Below are positions 34,053 to 43,716 of a stretch of DNA of 64,000 nt, piece after piece. This stretch comes from Proteobacteria bacterium UBA981 (lineage in GTDB: Bacteria > Pseudomonadota > Gammaproteobacteria > Ga0077536), in assembly GCA_002292285.1 (NCBI GenBank), contig DBBP01000014.1, positions 124,001-188,000 of the forward strand, written 5' to 3'. Both the position numbers and the translations under genes were made by a program. The number at the start of each line of letters is the position of its first letter. Positions within the stretch are counted from its first letter, which is position 1. The notes beneath the pieces were generated by a model. That model did not search any database, had not been told where the DNA came from, and saw only the letters and a program-made list of their open reading frames with translations.

Positions 34053-36121
34053 ATGCTGATCCCATGGCGAGTCTGAATACCGCTCAGCGGCGCGCTGCAA
34101 CGTTTGGCTCGGCGGCCGAGAACGGCGCGTGGTCGAGTGCGCCGTTGCTCGTGATTGCGGGGGCGGGAACTGGCAAGACCACGACCCTTGCCCACCGCGT
34201 CGCACACTTATGCTTACAGGGGGCATCGCCTGAGCGAATTTTGCTACTGACATTCACGCGCCTGGCTGCGCGAGAAATGGTGCAGCGTTCGCAGAACATG
34301 GTCGCAGCTGCAATGAAAGCGCGGCATGGGGGAGGGCGCGCAGGAGCGCCGGGGAAAATTGATTGGGTGGGGACCTTTCACGCGATCGGCGCGCGCCTTA
34401 TTCGCCACTATCACGAAAGTCTGGGCCTGGATGCATCGTTCAGTGTGCTGGATCGCGGTGACAGCGCCGACATGATGGATTTGGAACGCCAGACCCTGGG
34501 CTATCACAAGAGTCGCGATCGCTTTCCGCAGAAAGCCACCTGCCTCGATATTTATTCGCGCACGGTGAACGCGCAGTGTTCTCTACGCGAAACACTGGAG
34601 GGAGCATTTCCGCATTTCCTGCAGTGGCAGGATGAGCTCAAACTCCTGTTTGCTGCTTACGTTGAACGCAAGCTCAAGCAGCAGACCCTCGACTACGACG
34701 ACCTGCTGTTGTACTGGTTTTACCTCGTCGAAGAACCGCGCATTGCTGCGGATATCGGCAGTCATTTCGATCACATTCTGGTCGACGAGTATCAGGATAC
34801 CAATCGCCTGCAGGCCGACATCATTCGGCGCATCAGACCCGACGGCGCAGGTCTGACTGTCGTTGGTGACGACGCACAGTCTATTTACAGTTTTCGCGCT
34901 GCCGAGATCGATAACATCCTCGACTTTCCGCAGCACTATGCCGGGGCCGAGGTGGTCAAGCTGGAGCAGAACTATCGTTCTACGCAAGAGATTCTTGATG
35001 CCTCCAACAGTTTAATGGCGGAAGCTGAGCGTACTTACCAGAAGTCCCTCCAATCTGTACGCGGAAACGGTCAGCGCCCGCTGCTGGTGACCGTAGAAGA
35101 CGAGCACGAAGAAGCGCTGTACTTGTGTGAACAAATTCTGGAACGGCGCGAACAAGGTATCGATCTGCGCCAGCAGGCCGTGCTGTTTAGAAATTCTCGC
35201 CACACCATGCGCCTCGAACTGGAACTCGCAAAACACGATATTCCTTATGTGAAATATGGCGGCTTGAAATATATGGAATCGGCACATGTAAAAGACGTGA
35301 TGTCGGTTTTGAGTTGGGCAGAGAACCCAAAGAACGACGTTGCAGGCTTCCGCGTTCTGCAAATTCTCGAAGGTATCGGGCCCGCTACCGGGCGCAAAGC
35401 GCTTGAACATTTACTGGTCAATGACGGCGATTTCGCGAGTCTCGATGCGCTCGCCGGCGTGCCTAGCGGTTCGCGACCGCAGTGGCAGGATTTGGCGTAC
35501 TTGATGAGCGTTCTGTCGAGTGCGGTATGGCAAGGGCAGCTGGAACTTGTCATGAAGTGGTACCAGCCGCATCTTGAGCGCCGCTACGATCACAGCTTTC
35601 CGCGTGAAGGCGATCTCGAACAACTGCTGCAACTGAGTAACGATTATCAGGAGCGCAGCGTGTTTCTCACCGAAGTCACTTTGGACCCGCCAAGCGGCAG
35701 TGGCGATTTACCGACCAGCGCTCATATTGATGAGGATTTTTTGATCCTCTCTACCGTCCACTCCGCCAAAGGGCAGGAGTGGGATACGGTGTATGTGCAG
35801 CATTTCAGCGACGGCACTTTCCCGAATGAGTTTGCTGCCGGCGACAAAGACAAGCTCGAAGAGGAACGGCGCCTCGCTTATGTCGCATTAACGCGGGCCA
35901 AGAATCGGCTGGTGCTGGTTAATCCGTTTAAGTATTTCGTGCCCGAGCAACCGAAGTATGGCGACCGCCATGTCTACGGTACCAAGAGCCGATTCCTTAC
36001 TGACCCGGTCAGTGCCAAATTCGATCTCGGACACTGGTCAAGTCGCCCGGAAGCGCGGCCCGGCTGGGACGCCAGCGTGCGCGTCGATCTGAAGCAGCGC
36101 GCACGTGCTATGTGGTCTTAG
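34049..36121 (+). CDS. UvrD/Rep-family superfamily 1 DNA helicase
   Basis: A 690-residue 3'-5' SF1A helicase. In order: motif I AGAGTGKTTT (about 36-45), motif Ia LLLTFTRLAAREM, motif II VDEYQDTN (about 249), motif III GDDAQSIYSFR (about 276), motif IV region LEQNYRSTQEIL, motif V STVHSAKGQEWDTVYV (about 570) and motif VI RLAYVALTRAKNRL (about 610). It is slightly shorter than E. coli UvrD (720) and ends without the long basic tail. As the second gene of the lexA operon it is very probably SOS-inducible, acting in repair or removal of blocked complexes. It could be a secondary UvrD2-like helicase. Confidence 0.93.
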   Translation: MNADPMASLNTAQRRAATFGSAAENGAWSSAPLLVIAGAGTGKTTTLAHRVAHLCLQGASPERILLLTFTRLAAREMVQRSQNMVAAAMKARHGGGRAGAPGKIDWVGTFHAIGARLIRHYHESLGLDASFSVLDRGDSADMMDLERQTLGYHKSRDRFPQKATCLDIYSRTVNAQCSLRETLEGAFPHFLQWQDELKLLFAAYVERKLKQQTLDYDDLLLYWFYLVEEPRIAADIGSHFDHILVDEYQDTNRLQADIIRRIRPDGAGLTVVGDDAQSIYSFRAAEIDNILDFPQHYAGAEVVKLEQNYRSTQEILDASNSLMAEAERTYQKSLQSVRGNGQRPLLVTVEDEHEEALYLCEQILERREQGIDLRQQAVLFRNSRHTMRLELELAKHDIPYVKYGGLKYMESAHVKDVMSVLSWAENPKNDVAGFRVLQILEGIGPATGRKALEHLLVNDGDFASLDALAGVPSGSRPQWQDLAYLMSVLSSAVWQGQLELVMKWYQPHLERRYDHSFPREGDLEQLLQLSNDYQERSVFLTEVTLDPPSGSGDLPTSAHIDEDFLILSTVHSAKGQEWDTVYVQHFSDGTFPNEFAAGDKDKLEEERRLAYVALTRAKNRLVLVNPFKYFVPEQPKYGDRHVYGTKSRFLTDPVSAKFDLGHWSSRPEARPGWDASVRVDLKQRARAMWS

Positions 36122-36213
36122 CGAAGTTCTGCAAAAGCGGCTGCACCGCCAGTTGACTGCATTGCGCGAACTTCTGCGGTGGTTCCTTGGATCTTGAGTG
36201 AAGACTTGCTCTG

Positions 36214-37470
36214 TTAACTGAGCGCTGCCTTCAGGATGAAGTAAAACATGATCGACAGCAGTGCGCCGGCCGGAATGGTAATCACCCACGACGCGAAGAT
36301 GCGATAAATCGAACCCATATTGAGCCCCTTGGTGTCGTGCGCCAGACCGACGCCAAGCACCGCGCCAACAACCGCATGAGTTGTTGAGACTGGCATACCG
36401 GTTCCCGATGCAAATACGATCGTGCACGACGCCGCAATTCCGGCAGCGAATCCGCGGCTTGGGGTAAGCGGCGTGATGCGGCTGCCGACCATAGTGATGA
36501 CGTGGCGACCATAGGTCGCTAGCCCGACCACGATGCCCAAACCGCCAATCATCAACACCCATACCGGCATTGCGGCATGCTGGTCTACCGAACCGGTCGA
36601 GGCGATGCTTAAGATCGCCGCAACGGGTCCGACCGCATTGGCAACATCGTTCGAACCGTGCGCGAATGCCATGCTGCAAGCCGTCACGACCATCAGGACC
36701 GAGAACACGTGTTCGACCTTATAAAAGGCAAACTCACGGTTGCTGTTCTCGTCGACTTCGATAAGCGAAATCAGGTAGTAGCCCAGCAGCGCCACCACGA
36801 CGCCGAGCGCTGCTGCGATCGCGTAACACTGGATGGTGCTCATATCGCCCATCAAATCCACATGCTTCAGCCCTTTCAGCATTGTGATCAGCCCAATGAG
36901 AAACACGGTCATGAACACGTAAATCGGCGCGAGCTGACGTGCCCGGCCCAGTGGATCGGCGTGGTCCAGGATAAATTTCGCGATGCTGCGATAAATCGCG
37001 TAGGCGACCGCTGCCGAGAACATCGGCGATACCACCCAACTGGCCGCAATGACGCCGACTTTGCCCCATTTCACCGCGTCGAAGCCGACTGCTGCCACTG
37101 TGAAGCCGATGATCGCGCCGACAATCGAATGCGTGGTCGACACCGGCCAGCCCTGTCGCGATGCAATCAACAACCAGGTTCCGGCCGCAAGCAATGCGCC
37201 AAGCATGCCGTAGACCAGCAACTCCGGCTGGGTGACAAAGTACCCGCTCTCGACAATGCCTTTGCGAATTGTCGAGGTGACTTCGCCCCCTGCGAGTACC
37301 GCGCCGGCAAACTCGAAGATCGCGGCGATGATCAAGGCATCACGAATTTTGAGTGCTTTCGAGCCAATCGATGTCGCCATGGCGTTGGCGACGTCATTGG
37401 CACCGATTCCCCACGCCATAAACAGGCCAAAGACGGTGGCGAGGGTCAGAAAAAGAATTTCGTTTTCCAT
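36214..37470 (-). CDS. PiT-family inorganic phosphate permease
   Basis: A 418-residue inner-membrane phosphate:cation symporter. The duplicated PiT signature appears as WGIGANDVANAMATSIGSKAL (about 20) and FAHGSNDVANAVGPVAAILS (about 268), each in an inverted repeat half. Around ten membrane segments can be seen, with a soluble loop in the middle (about 240-255). It is transcribed alone and convergent with the helicase. No PhoU-like partner (DUF47) is adjacent. Confidence 0.93.
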   Translation of the reverse strand: MENEILFLTLATVFGLFMAWGIGANDVANAMATSIGSKALKIRDALIIAAIFEFAGAVLAGGEVTSTIRKGIVESGYFVTQPELLVYGMLGALLAAGTWLLIASRQGWPVSTTHSIVGAIIGFTVAAVGFDAVKWGKVGVIAASWVVSPMFSAAVAYAIYRSIAKFILDHADPLGRARQLAPIYVFMTVFLIGLITMLKGLKHVDLMGDMSTIQCYAIAAALGVVVALLGYYLISLIEVDENSNREFAFYKVEHVFSVLMVVTACSMAFAHGSNDVANAVGPVAAILSIASTGSVDQHAAMPVWVLMIGGLGIVVGLATYGRHVITMVGSRITPLTPSRGFAAGIAASCTIVFASGTGMPVSTTHAVVGAVLGVGLAHDTKGLNMGSIYRIFASWVITIPAGALLSIMFYFILKAALS

Positions 37471-38084
37471 AGGTCGACGGTCGAACTCACGTGATGGCCT
37501 GGCTGGATGTCGTTGATAACCCAGTGATTTAACCGCTACAGAGCCCCGAGATTGATCCCCCGACCTGCTGGCAACATCGACAGCTGCGATTGTTGCACAA
37601 ACGAGTCGCTGGAGGTGGTCTCTCAGACGGGAATCGGGACGTCACCCTGCACGTGGACGTGCGCCGCTTTACCCGCCGTTGGCTGGGTCAGCTAGTGGGA
37701 ATGCGCCGAGCAGCAGCGGCCTTTCCCACTACCTGCTGAGGCCGGTTCGTGGAGACGCTAAAACAGGTTTTCGAACCAGCGCCCAATATCACGTGCGCCG
37801 AACGATAGCGCTGAGCAGTTTGATAAATACCCTGCCCGATGCAGGGCTGAATATGCACTGCGCAGATGCTGGTCTCTTTCCTTGGCCGAGATTTCTCGGC
37901 CCTCGTTCTCGGACCCTGACCCCAACCCTGTCGGTCCATCGCACAGTGACGAACATGCAGGTCGCTGGGTGCCGCAGTATCGCGACCCTATTCATCGTCG
38001 CGCACCGCTATCGAACCAACCAAGGTGACCGGGTGAAGCCCCGTCACTCATTCTTAAAACAAGATCAAAGAGGGGATTAACCCT
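37471..38084. other. Intergenic region, no gene supported
   Basis: About 610 bases between the divergent phosphate permease and the small beta-rich protein. A 133-codon frame at 37679-38080 has no start-site or family support. An imperfect hairpin is bounded by AGTGGGAA (37694-37701) and TTCCCACT (37723-37730). An AGAGGGG ribosome site for the next gene is at about 38070. Confidence 0.5.
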
Positions 38085-38465
38085 ATGTCTATTGGAAAAG
38101 AAGCAGGCGCATTCACGTCAACCGCGACATCGATGACCAAATCGACTGACGCAGCCGGCAATCACACCTTCGTCATGAATATTGAAGGCACAGTAACAGG
38201 CGGCATGGCAGGCGCAGCTCTGGGCACAATTACAGCCACCACAGCCGATTTTCAGGTCGGCAGCTACAGCGCCGATTTTGCAGCCTATCTTGCAGATGGC
38301 AGCGTTGTAACTGGTCTGGGAAGTGGGGTCTTCGGTTTATCCGGAACGCATAATTGGCAGCTAAACGGCACAGCAACGCTGTCCAACGGCGCGCGAGTGG
38401 CAACAGAAGGCGTACTAGACCTTGCCAGCCGTTCCTATAACGGCAAGATGCTCGAAATTTCTTGA
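38085..38465 (+). CDS. Small beta-rich protein of unknown function
   Basis: A 126-residue protein, not recognised. It is rich in Gly, Ala, Ser and Thr, has no Cys, no signal peptide and no membrane segment. Alternating stretches such as NHTFVMNIEGTVTGG, TITATTADFQVG and NWQLNGTATLSNGARVATEG suggest an all-beta barrel or sandwich. A good ribosome site (AGAGGGG) lies nine bases before the ATG, and a strong intrinsic terminator follows 26 bases after the stop, so this looks like a well-expressed single-gene unit. Codon use is regular. The function is unknown. Confidence 0.75.
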   Translation: MSIGKEAGAFTSTATSMTKSTDAAGNHTFVMNIEGTVTGGMAGAALGTITATTADFQVGSYSADFAAYLADGSVVTGLGSGVFGLSGTHNWQLNGTATLSNGARVATEGVLDLASRSYNGKMLEIS

Positions 38466-38490
38466 CAGTCGCCTGACTAAAAAATTGAGA

Positions 38491-38516
38491 AAGCCCGCTT
38501 CGGCGGGCTTTTTTTT
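38491..38516 (+). terminator. Strong rho-independent terminator
   Basis: A perfect 8-bp stem (38491-38498 and 38503-38510) with the stable TTCG tetraloop is followed by a run of eight T. It ends the small protein gene transcript. With A-rich sequence before the stem, it may also serve the convergent GlxA-like gene. Confidence 0.92.
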
Positions 38517-38576
38517 CGTCGGCGATTCAGTCAACGGCCTGCACCCCCTGAATCCCGCGACCTGGGCCGCCAAAGA

Positions 38577-39617
38577 TCAAGCATTCGCACTGGAGGCGAA
38601 CCGCTCGCGATAAGCGCGTGGGCTGGCGTCGAGCGTGCGTTCAAACGCCAGGCGCATGCTGTCAGTCGTGCGGTACCCAGACAGCGCTGCCACTTCGGCA
38701 ATCGTCGCGCTCGATTCTTCTAGGTGGCGTCGTGCAACTTCGATGCGGCAGTGTTCCACAAAACGCCCCGGCGGCATCCCGGTCTCGCGCGCGAACACCC
38801 GCGCAAAATTGCGTGGACTCATGCGGACTCTCTCCGCCAGCGCCTCGACGCGAAGATCTTCATCGATGTGCTCGTAGATGTAACTTTGCAGATCCGAGAT
38901 ATCGGGATTATCTGGAAGACGCGACGCCAAAGGCACACTGAACTGCGCCTGATTGCCGGGGCGGTTCAGAAACAGGACTAGCGCCTGTGACACACGCAGG
39001 GCGACCTCGCGGCCAAAATCCTCTTCCACAAGCGCGACCGTCATATCGATGCCAGACGTCATGCCAGCCGATGTGTAGACATTGCCATCTTTTACATAGA
39101 GCGGCGAACCTTCTAGCTGAATGCTTGGGTAACGGGTGCGAAAGTCGGCAAGCAGCTCCCAGTGAGTCGTCGCGCGGCGGCCGTCAAGAATGCCGGCTTC
39201 CGCAAGGATGTAGGCAGCCGAGCATATTGACCCGATGCGGCGCACCTTTGCGCTCGTTGCGCGCAACCAATTCAAGTAGCGACTACTCGAATTGAAGAGT
39301 TCATGCCAGTTCATCGGCGCGACTAACAGCGTGTCTATTTTTCCGCGTAAGCGGCTGAATGGTTTGTCTACACTGAGACTAAGTCCCGCGTTCTTATAGA
39401 CAACGCCCGCTTGGCTTGCGACCAGTTCGATGTCATATCCGAAATCACTTCGGCCCGAATTCTCGAAAACGAAATTGGCCATAAGCAGCACGTTCAGCGG
39501 CCCGATGAACTCAAGTGGGTCAGGACTTGGGCTTACGACGATCACGAAGCGTCGCCTTCGTTGACCAGGCGGGAGTTGAGACAGCTTAGGGAGTGCGCAC
39601 TCGGGCTCGTCGTTCAT
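38577..39617 (-). CDS. GlxA-type transcriptional regulator (DJ-1/PfpI + AraC HTH)
   Basis: A 346-residue regulator. Residues about 22-200 form a DJ-1/PfpI-like domain with the nucleophile-elbow-like GSICSAAYILAEAGILDGRRATTHWELL (Cys in SICSAAY). Residues about 240-340 are the AraC double helix-turn-helix, with DLRVEALAERVRMSPRNFARVF and ATIAEVAALSGYRTTDSMRLAFERTL. The gene is divergent from an outer-membrane protein across 108 bases, which makes that gene the likely target. The ligand is unknown. Confidence 0.92.
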   Translation of the reverse strand: MNDEPECALPKLSQLPPGQRRRRFVIVVSPSPDPLEFIGPLNVLLMANFVFENSGRSDFGYDIELVASQAGVVYKNAGLSLSVDKPFSRLRGKIDTLLVAPMNWHELFNSSSRYLNWLRATSAKVRRIGSICSAAYILAEAGILDGRRATTHWELLADFRTRYPSIQLEGSPLYVKDGNVYTSAGMTSGIDMTVALVEEDFGREVALRVSQALVLFLNRPGNQAQFSVPLASRLPDNPDISDLQSYIYEHIDEDLRVEALAERVRMSPRNFARVFARETGMPPGRFVEHCRIEVARRHLEESSATIAEVAALSGYRTTDSMRLAFERTLDASPRAYRERFASSANA

Positions 39618-39725
39618 GGTGAATTCCCGGAGGAGATTGAGTTGGCAGAATAATACGGATCAATGTCATTGTGACAGCATACTTTCCGCTTGATAATTGC
39701 CATCGAGTTAATAGCAAGCGACACG

Positions 39726-41066
39726 ATGATGAGGCGCACGCCCTTCCACATTTGGATCCTAATCGGTGTTCTTTCGCCAGTTCTGGCACACGCTGAGTTT
39801 AGTCTTGTGGATGAAGGCGGGCTGCGCGCGGGACTCTCCCTTCAGACCGGGACAGCGGGATTCGCGATCCAGAACCTCAATTATTTTGGTGACGCGGAAC
39901 AAGACAAGACGTTTTTCGACGGCTTCTTCAAGCCAATCCTGAACGCTTCTTATCGGTCGGCAGCGACAGGCGAGTTGTACGGTGGGGTGAGCTGGGCCGC
40001 GACCGGAACTTATGGTGACGATATCGCCGGTCTATCGATGGGAGACAGCGAGGGTTTCAAGTCCGAGCAAGCGTACATCGGTTGGAAGTCGGGTTCGCTG
40101 TTCGAAAGTCTTGGCGACAACGCGCTCGACATCTCTGTGGGTGAGCAAGAATTCGTGATCGGCGACGGCTTTCTGATCTACGACGGCGAGTTCGATGGTC
40201 GCTTTGGCGCCTATTGGACAGCACCGCACCAGTCGTTTGATAAAACTGCGATTGTTCGCATCAATACCAAGCCGATTCGCGCGGATTTGTTCTACCTCAA
40301 AGCCGATGATGACTATGCCAATACAGAACTTTCCGGCATTAACGTCGAATTCAGCGACGAAACCTTAGGCACTGTGGGAGCGACCTATATGAATGTCGCG
40401 AATTCCGATGCGGGGACCGGGTTCACGAATTTCGATAGTCGCAAAGGTTTGAATGTTTATAGCGTTCGTGGCCAGGGTTCACCGTTGACTCGTGTTGGGC
40501 TACCGAATCTTTCTCTTGCTTTCGAGTACGGCGTCGAGACCGGCGGTGACCGCGCAGATAAGGACGCCTCAGCCTGGTACGCCGAGCTTACTTATACTTT
40601 GGCAGACATTCGGTGGCACCCGGCGCTAACGTACAAGTACGCGTTTTTCAGCGGTGACGAAGATGTCACCGATAACGACGATGAAAATTGGGACCCGATG
40701 TTCTACGGCACCAGTCGCGGGTGGGGCAATCATACGATGGGGGAGATTGTCGGTGAGTATCTCCTGTTCAACTCCAACCAGAAAACCCAGATGGTCAAGT
40801 TCAACCTGCAGCCTACCGAGCGGTTGTCGGTCGGGGTCATTTACTACGACTTCAGACTTGATGAGCGAAATGTATACGGGACACCCGTGGTGTCCGATCG
40901 CTTTGCCGACGAAGTAAACGTGTATGCGGACTTTGCCGCGAGTGACAAGCTCTGGATGACTGCAGTGTTCGCGTTTGCCCGACCCGAGTCAGCTTGGGAA
41001 GAGGTTAATGGTGGCAGCGCCAGCAACACGACACTGTTTCAATTCGCGGCATTTTTATTCTTCTAG
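39726..41066 (+). CDS. Outer-membrane beta-barrel protein (alginate-export/porin-like)
   Basis: A 446-residue exported protein. ATG 39726 (or 39729) is chosen because it leads directly into a signal peptide (HIWILIGVLSPVLAHA); the frame is open further upstream to 39690. The mature part is a series of amphipathic strands with acidic turns (GELYGGVSWAATGTYGDD, GRFGAYWTAPHQS, LSVGVIYYDFRLDERNVYG) and ends in FAAFLFF, an aromatic C-terminus recognised by the barrel-assembly machinery. It recalls AlgE/OprD-type channels, but the substrate is unknown. The divergent GlxA-like regulator probably controls it. Confidence 0.75.
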   Translation: MMRRTPFHIWILIGVLSPVLAHAEFSLVDEGGLRAGLSLQTGTAGFAIQNLNYFGDAEQDKTFFDGFFKPILNASYRSAATGELYGGVSWAATGTYGDDIAGLSMGDSEGFKSEQAYIGWKSGSLFESLGDNALDISVGEQEFVIGDGFLIYDGEFDGRFGAYWTAPHQSFDKTAIVRINTKPIRADLFYLKADDDYANTELSGINVEFSDETLGTVGATYMNVANSDAGTGFTNFDSRKGLNVYSVRGQGSPLTRVGLPNLSLAFEYGVETGGDRADKDASAWYAELTYTLADIRWHPALTYKYAFFSGDEDVTDNDDENWDPMFYGTSRGWGNHTMGEIVGEYLLFNSNQKTQMVKFNLQPTERLSVGVIYYDFRLDERNVYGTPVVSDRFADEVNVYADFAASDKLWMTAVFAFARPESAWEEVNGGSASNTTLFQFAAFLFF

Positions 41067-41178
41067 CGGATTCCCGCTGACTGAAAAGCTGGAATTGCCA
41101 GATAGCCACGCAACAACTTCATCCCGCCCGGACGTCTTTGGCGATCGTTCCATCGACAGGCGACCTGAGCTAGCGCTC

Positions 41179-42816
41179 TTACGCTAACGCGTCGGCGACA
41201 ATTTCGCGGGCCTCGTGCTGAATCGCACGTAAATGGTCGATACCTTTGAAGCTTTCGGCGTAGATCTTGTAAATATCTTCGGTCCCGGACGGGCGGGCGG
41301 CAAACCAGCCGTTCTCAGTCACGACTTTTAGCCCGCCGAACGCTGTATTGTTTGCGGGTGCTCTGGTCAGGCGTGCCTCGATGGGTTCACCGGCGAGTTC
41401 TGTAGCGCTCACTTGTTCAGGCGAAAGTTTCTTCAGTAACGATTTCTGTGCGGGGTTGGCTGGCGCCTGGATCCGCTCATAAATCGGCGCGCCAAATCGT
41501 TCTGTAAGATCCGCGTAATGGCGCGAGGGATCGCGGCCGCTTGTCGCGCATATTTCTGCCGCGAGCAAGCCGAGAATGATGCCGTCCTTGTCAGTCGTCC
41601 AAACCTGGCCGTTGCGACGCAGAAAAGATGCGCCCGCACTTTCTTCCCCGCCGAAGCCATGCGAGCCATCCAGCAGGCCATCGACAAACCATTTAAATCC
41701 GACCGGCACCTCGGCCAGAGGACGTCCGATGCTGGCCGCGATGCGGTCCACCATCGAGCTGGTTACGAGCGTTTTTCCGATGCCTGCATCGACCGGCCAA
41801 TCGGGTCGGTGTTCGAACAGCCATGCAATGGCGACTGACAGGTAGTGGTTCGGATTCATCAGTCCGCCAGTGGGTGTCACGATACCGTGGCGATCGACAT
41901 CGGCGTCATTTGCAAAGGCGATGTCGTAGCGGTCCTTCAGCCCGACCAGACCCGCCATGGCTGCAGGTGACGAGCAGTCCATGCGAATCTTGCCATCTTT
42001 GTCGACGTTCATAAAACGAAACGAGGGGTCGACGGCGTTGTTAACCACGTCAAGTTCGATGCCATGACGCTCGGCAATCTCGCCCCAGTAATCGATAGCT
42101 GCACCGCCCAGCGGATCAACGCCAATGCGAATACCGGAGTCTCGAATACTCGCCATATCGACCGCTGCATCGAGATCTGCGACGTACGCAGAGACGTAGT
42201 CAAAGCGACGCACGTGACCGGCAGCGATCGCACGCGCCCACGGCCAGCGCCGTATTGAATCAAAGTTATCAAGCAGCGCATTGGCACGGTCTTCAATCCA
42301 AGTCGTTGCCACTGTGTCGGCCGGGCCACCACTGACAGCGTTGTACTTGTACCCACCATCCTCAGGTGGATTGTGCGAAGGCGTGATGACTACGCCGTCG
42401 GCCAGGCCACGTTGTCGGTCACGGTTGTGGCACAAAATGGCATGCGAGATCACCGGCGTCGGCGTGTAGCCATCCGCGTGGTCGAGCATGAGCTCGACAC
42501 CATTGGCGGCGAAAACTTCAATGGCGCTGACTCGCGCCGGCTCAGACAAGGCATGCGTATCGATGCCAAGAAACAATGGGCCATCGACTCCTGTGTGCAC
42601 GCGGTAGTCACAAACCGCCTGTGAGATGGCGAGGATGTGGCGTTCATTGAAGCTAAGTGTGGCAGCGCTGCCACGATGACCGGAGGTGCCAAAGCTGACC
42701 TGTTGAGATGCCAGTGATGAGTCCGGGATCAGCGAATAGTATTCGCCGATGAGGCGCGGAATATTCGCGAGAATGGATTGCGGCGCGGGCTTTCCGGCTA
42801 AGGGATGCAGGGGCAT
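41179..42816 (-). CDS. pgm: Phosphoglucomutase (alpha-D-glucose-1,6-bisphosphate dependent)
   Basis: A 545-residue phosphohexomutase that interconverts glucose-1- and glucose-6-phosphate. Visible are FGTSGHRGSA (about 43-52), the phosphoserine loop VVITPSHNPPEDGGYKYN (about 137), the metal loop FANDADVDRHGIVTP (about 297), the sugar-binding GGEESAGASFLRR and the phosphate-binding FAARPSGTEDIYKIYAES near the end. Length and motifs match E. coli Pgm. It is leftward and apparently monocistronic. Confidence 0.95.
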   Translation of the reverse strand: MPLHPLAGKPAPQSILANIPRLIGEYYSLIPDSSLASQQVSFGTSGHRGSAATLSFNERHILAISQAVCDYRVHTGVDGPLFLGIDTHALSEPARVSAIEVFAANGVELMLDHADGYTPTPVISHAILCHNRDRQRGLADGVVITPSHNPPEDGGYKYNAVSGGPADTVATTWIEDRANALLDNFDSIRRWPWARAIAAGHVRRFDYVSAYVADLDAAVDMASIRDSGIRIGVDPLGGAAIDYWGEIAERHGIELDVVNNAVDPSFRFMNVDKDGKIRMDCSSPAAMAGLVGLKDRYDIAFANDADVDRHGIVTPTGGLMNPNHYLSVAIAWLFEHRPDWPVDAGIGKTLVTSSMVDRIAASIGRPLAEVPVGFKWFVDGLLDGSHGFGGEESAGASFLRRNGQVWTTDKDGIILGLLAAEICATSGRDPSRHYADLTERFGAPIYERIQAPANPAQKSLLKKLSPEQVSATELAGEPIEARLTRAPANNTAFGGLKVVTENGWFAARPSGTEDIYKIYAESFKGIDHLRAIQHEAREIVADALA

Positions 42817-42921
42817 GTTGGCTCCGGTCTGAACGACTAATTGCGGCTAGGCGAGAGCGCGCGTGTGGGCGAGGACAGGGGAGTAGGAAAAGAGGCGTTG
42901 CCCCGCCTCCCGCTGCGTGTC

Positions 42922-43620
42922 TCACCAGGCATGCGGTTCGCCGTTCCACGTCATGAAACTCGGCGCGTCATCCAGCCCAAGGCCTGCGATAACCTTGACG
43001 ATACCCGCAGCACTTTGCGCAGCAGTGATGTCGGCATTAGCACCACCCATGTCGGTCTGGACCCAGCCGGGGTGGAGTAGGTGGACTGCGATACTGTCTG
43101 TGCGAAAGTCGTCGGCGGCCATGTGCATGACCTTGTTCAGCGCGGCTTTCGAGGCGCAATAGGCATACATGGTGTTCGGCATTTCAAAAGAGATCGCGCC
43201 CATTTGGCTGCTCACCGTAATGGCTTTGCCGCCGCCGTCGCGGGCCAGGTTGCTGCGCAACTGGCGCAGCACATGCAAGGGTGCCAGCGTATTGACGGCG
43301 AACGTGTCGTGCCAGGCTTCGAAGTCAAGCGCGCCCTGCGGTTCTTTGTCCAGAAACGGACCCGGCGCACCGGCGTTGTTAAGCAGGATATCGATGGTTT
43401 GCTCACCGAGGCGCGATTTCAGACCCGCCAGGCTCGCGGGCTCCGTGACCTTAAGTTGCTCGACTCGCACGCTCGTATGGGCTGCTGCAATCTCGTTCAA
43501 TTCGTGCGCAGATTCAGGTGCTCTGCAGCACGCCACGACTGTGTCGCCAAGGCTCGCGTAACAACGCACGAGTTCCAGACCGATGCCACGATTGGCGCCA
43601 GTGATGAGTACCGTACCCAT
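42922..43620 (-). CDS. Short-chain dehydrogenase/reductase
   Basis: A 232-residue SDR. It has the NAD(P)-binding TGANRGIGLEL (about 7), NNAGAPG (about 81), an active-site Ser in AITVSSQMG and the YAYCASKAAL Tyr-x3-Lys motif (about 151). It resembles C-factor/sniffer-like SDRs, many of which are carbonyl reductases. It sits alone on the minus strand between pgm and the cytochrome pair. Confidence 0.9.
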   Translation of the reverse strand: MGTVLITGANRGIGLELVRCYASLGDTVVACCRAPESAHELNEIAAAHTSVRVEQLKVTEPASLAGLKSRLGEQTIDILLNNAGAPGPFLDKEPQGALDFEAWHDTFAVNTLAPLHVLRQLRSNLARDGGGKAITVSSQMGAISFEMPNTMYAYCASKAALNKVMHMAADDFRTDSIAVHLLHPGWVQTDMGGANADITAAQSAAGIVKVIAGLGLDDAPSFMTWNGEPHAW

Positions 43621-43716
43621 AGTGTCTCCCGGGAGTGATTAATAGCTTAAGTTGAGCCGGCGTCAGCCGCATGAACGACTGCGCCGTGCAAGCGTATCAG
43701 GCGGCTTTGTAACGAA

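Noticed and set aside
36658..37494. Long 278-codon plus-strand frame opposite the phosphate permease
   Set aside because: It is the antisense shadow of a clear PiT gene and its composition (Cys/His/Arg-rich) fits no family.
37679..38080. 133-codon frame before the small beta-rich protein
   Set aside because: No recognisable features, no ribosome site and irregular composition.
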